DNA of 64,000 nt from Botrytis cinerea B05.10 (taxonomy: Eukaryota; Ascomycota; Leotiomycetes; Helotiales; Sclerotiniaceae), in the NCBI RefSeq assembly GCF_000143535.2, contig NC_037316.1, positions 2,294,001-2,358,000 of the forward strand, read 5' to 3'. The notes beneath the pieces were generated by a model. The model was not told the DNA's origin, did no database searches, and saw only the letters and a list, made by a program, of their open reading frames with translations. The position numbers and the translations under genes were made by a program. Below, one piece after another: positions 60,969 to 64,000 of the stretch. Numbering within the stretch: position 1 is the first letter of the stretch; each line of letters opens with the position of its first letter.

Positions 60969-62445
60969 TTTTCGATCGATCTTTGGCTTTCAAATTGTTG
61001 TGATACCCGGGTCATTGCATGCGAGAATGTCACCCTCTTGATTACTGTTTGCCATGCATGGCGTTGCTTAGGGTACTCTTCTAGATAAGATTGAGTGTGC
61101 ATTGGAGGAGCTTCGGAACGGTGGAGGGCATAAGGCTTAGGCGGAGACGTACATTTAGATGTGGAGATAATATAACCATCCTGGCATTCTTTACATGCTA
61201 GCTTCAATTCTATCATACCCTTTTCAGACTACCAGTTGCCAATGAATGTGACAACCTTTTAGATATTAGCCTCCATGTGAATGAAAAATCAGTACACTAA
61301 ATAACTCGAAGAGAATCAGATATTGAAGATGTTCGAATTTCAATACCTCTTAAGGACATCAATTTGCATTGAAACACTGATAGTATGGAATGTACAACAG
61401 GCTCATAACTTCTCAATGTTTTTGTTCAAATTTCGATTTGAAATACCGATTGTTTAATTTGATATTGAATATTGAATAGAGCATATATTTTAGATGGCCC
61501 GTCCTTTCTGTCCTCCTGGGACTAGCTTCAATAAATTGATCCTCCATTAATTATCACCAACCACCATCTAACCTTTGAAGATCGGAACAGTAAACCATCA
61601 AAAGCAATGCTACTATGATAACTGACAGAATACAAGACGTCTTTCAGGAACGATCATCCCCAGCTCCCTGGAAACCAATACCAAACACTAGACACGACTG
61701 TAGAACATAGCACCAAAACAGCTAAACATGCAAACGAATCTAGATCCAGCTCCTGTGACTTCAAATTCATGCATGCAATAGGATATGGATGTTCTGGGCG
61801 GATCTATGCATTTGTTTGTGCGAGTCGCAGCTGGAATATCGCCATCGTACCACCGCACTAGCATGGCTTCAGATTGATAGGTATCCCAAGCAGCTTTGTA
61901 CCTAAGAAATAAATGGCTATCCCGAAGAAACAAGTGTCGCGTCTAACATGCAACTATACCATTCGGCATCGGCATAGTGCATTTGTGCCGTTTTGATCAG
62001 CATTGGTGGTGTTGCACATGTCATATCAACCCAATCATAGATTATTAGAAGCCATGGTATGCATTGTTAGATAGATGGAGAATAAAGGGAAAGCCGATGG
62101 GGCCTAGAATAGCTTCAGCTTATTTCTCGGTTCGGTATGGTATGTTGAGACTTTAGGTTGGGCATTTCAATTGAGGCATCGGGCGCAAATCCGATATGCA
62201 ACAAAACTTCTTGTGCGACACCCGAAAGACTGTAAAAGGATGCTTGTGTGACAGGTGGTTACTAAAGTCATGTGGTTGCAATAAATTCTGGATATACATT
62301 GACTTGCGCTTTTGGTGTCAAAATTCTACCCCACCTCAAATTTATACGGTAACCGAAATAATTTATCGAGTTTTCGAGATTCTTGACTGATGAGGAAGTA
62401 ATCTGGAGCCGGTGAGTGCATCGCCATTGACAACCTCAACATAAG
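60969..62445. other. intergenic region
   Basis: About 1.5 kb between two plus-strand genes, holding the surface-protein 3' UTR and the MRPL4 promoter. A minus-strand frame at 61688-61933 has no recognisable similarity. No repeats or RNA genes seen. Confidence 0.5.
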
Positions 62446-63294
62446 ATGTCGACCTCTACAGTTATTCGACCTGTAGCTCGCAGTCTTCTACAACTCCGAA
62501 AGGCAGGAAATACCCCGCCAGCATTCCTCCTTCCCTGCCTACAAAGCTCCTCCACAACTTCATCATGCACTCAATCCACCTCCTTCTCTACCAGCAGCAC
62601 ACACCTATATCCCCGGGACATGAACCGTCTGCGCGGAGTATCTACTCAAAGACGAACGGGGCCCCGTCAACCTCTCTCAGTATCCAATGCGAAACTACCC
62701 CAACCAGTCCTAGATGAATCGAAACGATTAAAAGTCAAGGTTGATGAGAATCACGGATTATACGAGTTTTTCAGGCATAAGGACAAGGCACTTAGCACGC
62801 CAGCTGAGGAGGGAAGTCATGGCAGACCATGGAGCGCAGAAGAGTTGAGGGGGAAAAGTTGGGAAGATTTACATTCACTTTGGTGGATTTGCTGCAAGGA
62901 GAGGAATCGCATTGCTACGGAAAGTTACGAGAGGCAGAGATTGGAGGCGGGTTATGGTGATGAGGATGCGGAGAAGAGGGATATGACTGTGAGTGGTTAT
63001 CTCGGTTTACGTCCTATTTGGCTTGTGTGCCGCGCAAATTTAAGGACTGAGAATGGAAGCTAATTTCGGGGATCACAGGTTCGGAGAACACAGAGAGCTA
63101 TCAAACAAGTTTTGACTGAAAGATATTATTCGTGGCAAGAAGCGGAGGTTATTGCGAAGGATGACCCAGAAATTGACTTTTCGGGTGAAGGACCATTATA
63201 CACCCCCAGAGATTTTGAGGAAGAGTTTGAGGAGGATGTGTTAGCTGAAGCTGAGGGAGAGGCAGAGCCAAAACCTGCTCAGGTTACAGCTTAG
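62446..63294 (+). CDS. MRPL4: mitochondrial large-subunit ribosomal protein uL29m
   Basis: Component of the mitochondrial 54S large ribosomal subunit. Exons 62446-62988 and 63079-63294 give 252 aa. The N-terminus is rich in Ser/Thr/Arg and lacks acidic residues (MSTSTVIRPVARSLLQLRK), as expected of a mitochondrial import presequence. The MRP-L47 domain begins near residue 105 with NHGLYEFFRHKDKALSTP and includes GRPWSAEELRGKSWEDLHSLWWICCKERN, here split as GRPWSAEELRGKSWED and LHSLWWICCKERN. After the intron, RRTQRAIKQVLTERYYSWQEA continues the domain, and an acidic tail closes the protein. Confidence 0.93.
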
Positions 63295-63965
63295 ATCATG
63301 GAGGATATATGATAGAGGACCATACCCTAGATCGAAAATAATGAGTCTTGGGGAAGGAAAGGTGTCTCCAGTTGGCATGAATGATTTGGTTTCCTACAGC
63401 CATCATCTGTATAAGTAGAAACGCATATGGGGCAAGACAGCCATGGCCGCATTATGCATTTATGTGAATCTGAGAAAAGGATTATCTTTGTCTAAAACAA
63501 TTGAAAAGATTGGTATAGTACAAGCAGAATCTCTCGTTACTTGGTACCTTATAACGAGATCAAAGCGAAAGCGTCAATCTGAGTGAATACCGTTAGAAAT
63601 TCAATTTAACAGATTCCATGTACCAAATACATATATCAATTTGTCAAGACCCAAAATCAATCGTGACAATTTACCAGGAACTCCACAAATTCGCCCCTGA
63701 GCATAATTACACCAAGACAAAATCTACCAGCAGCAACAACAAAGCGGTACTCCAGTTTCCCCCTTTAGCGAGGCCAATCAAGAGAATTGGTGCAGCAGAA
63801 CGACGTTGTACGTCTCACCGACCATTTCCATAACTGCCCTTGCAATTTCAGCATAAACCACATTTGCGATTTTTCCTCATCAAGAAAGCTTTCTATATTC
63901 TTCTTCTTCTTCTATTTTCGCAAACCCAACCTACTATCTAATAAATATCAAGATTCTAATTCAAG
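63295..63965. other. intergenic region MRPL4 - GDI1
   Basis: Holds the MRPL4 3' UTR and the GDI1 promoter and leader. A pyrimidine-rich TTCTTCTTCTTCT run lies about 65 bp before the GDI1 start. No other feature seen. Confidence 0.5.
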
Positions 63966-64000
63966 ATGGATGAAATCGCCCCCGAGTATGATGTTGTCGT
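63966..64000 (+). CDS. GDI1: Rab GDP-dissociation inhibitor, first codons only (cut by window edge)
   Basis: Only the first 11 codons are present: MDEIAPEYDVV. This matches the start of fungal Rab GDI, where the acidic M-D-E followed by YDVVV opens the FAD-like dinucleotide-binding fold. GDI extracts GDP-bound Rab GTPases from membranes and recycles them. The call rests on a very short segment and must be confirmed with the sequence to the right. Confidence 0.65.
   Translation, partial: MDEIAPEYDVV

Noticed and set aside
1..64000. CRISPR arrays, bacterial operons, riboswitches, intact transposase or reverse-transcriptase genes
   Set aside because: None was seen. The window is eukaryotic, and no frame carries transposase or reverse-transcriptase motifs that I can recognise.

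Overview
This is a nuclear segment from a filamentous ascomycete. Genes carry short GT..AG introns (about 45-80 bp), often with CTAAC- or CTGAC-like branch points. There are two Zn2Cys6 transcription factors, a cytochrome-b5-fused acyl-CoA desaturase and a MET13-type methylenetetrahydrofolate reductase. The AT-leaning composition, frequent microsatellites and overall look of the proteins point to Leotiomycetes, most likely the Sclerotiniaceae (Botrytis/Sclerotinia group). That placement is inference. Gene models were spliced by hand from splice sites and protein-family similarity; every complete model adds up to an intact reading frame. LAYOUT. 1-5.7 kb (minus strand): the start of the CCR4-NOT subunit NOT2, cut by the left edge, and a Zn2Cys6 factor. 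5.7-13.3 kb: almost empty apart from one small Myb/SANT-like orphan protein and an unusual degenerate repeat field at 10.9-11.8 kb. 13.3-17.1 kb (plus): condensin subunit SMC2. 17.1-24.1 kb: a long low-complexity tract rich in G and T on the plus strand, full of microsatellites. 24.1-25.6 kb (plus): a MOSC/mARC-type molybdenum-cofactor enzyme. 26.6-28.5 kb (minus): a hot-dog thioesterase whose first exon is uncertain. 29.5-30.9 kb (minus): the stearoyl-CoA desaturase OLE1. 33.7-41.4 kb: a decayed accessory locus, with a 117-bp inverted-repeat GC-rich element, a relic of an MFS transporter, an intact Zn2Cys6 regulator and a heavily broken GMC oxidoreductase. 42.1-46.4 kb: proteasome alpha-5 (PUP2) and the gamma-tubulin complex protein GCP2, divergent from a shared 480-bp promoter. 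47.6-49.6 kb (plus): MET13. 51.5-54.7 kb (minus): a large C2H2 regulator of the AmdX type. 54.7-60.7 kb: a gene-free stretch between divergent genes. 60.7 kb (plus): a small Ser/Thr-rich, probably GPI-anchored surface protein. 62.4-63.3 kb (plus): mitochondrial ribosomal protein uL29m (MRPL4). 63.97 kb: the first codons of Rab GDP-dissociation inhibitor (GDI1). HOW THE GENES RELATE. Most of the window is conserved housekeeping: mRNA decay, chromosome condensation, lipid desaturation, proteolysis, microtubule nucleation, one-carbon metabolism, mitochondrial translation and vesicle traffic. These genes do not form one pathway. The one place where neighbouring genes look functionally linked is 34-41.4 kb. 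There a transporter relic, a pathway-type regulator and an oxidoreductase pseudogene lie side by side, the usual composition of a small fungal metabolic gene cluster, with two of its three members dead. That is the strongest candidate for a second look.
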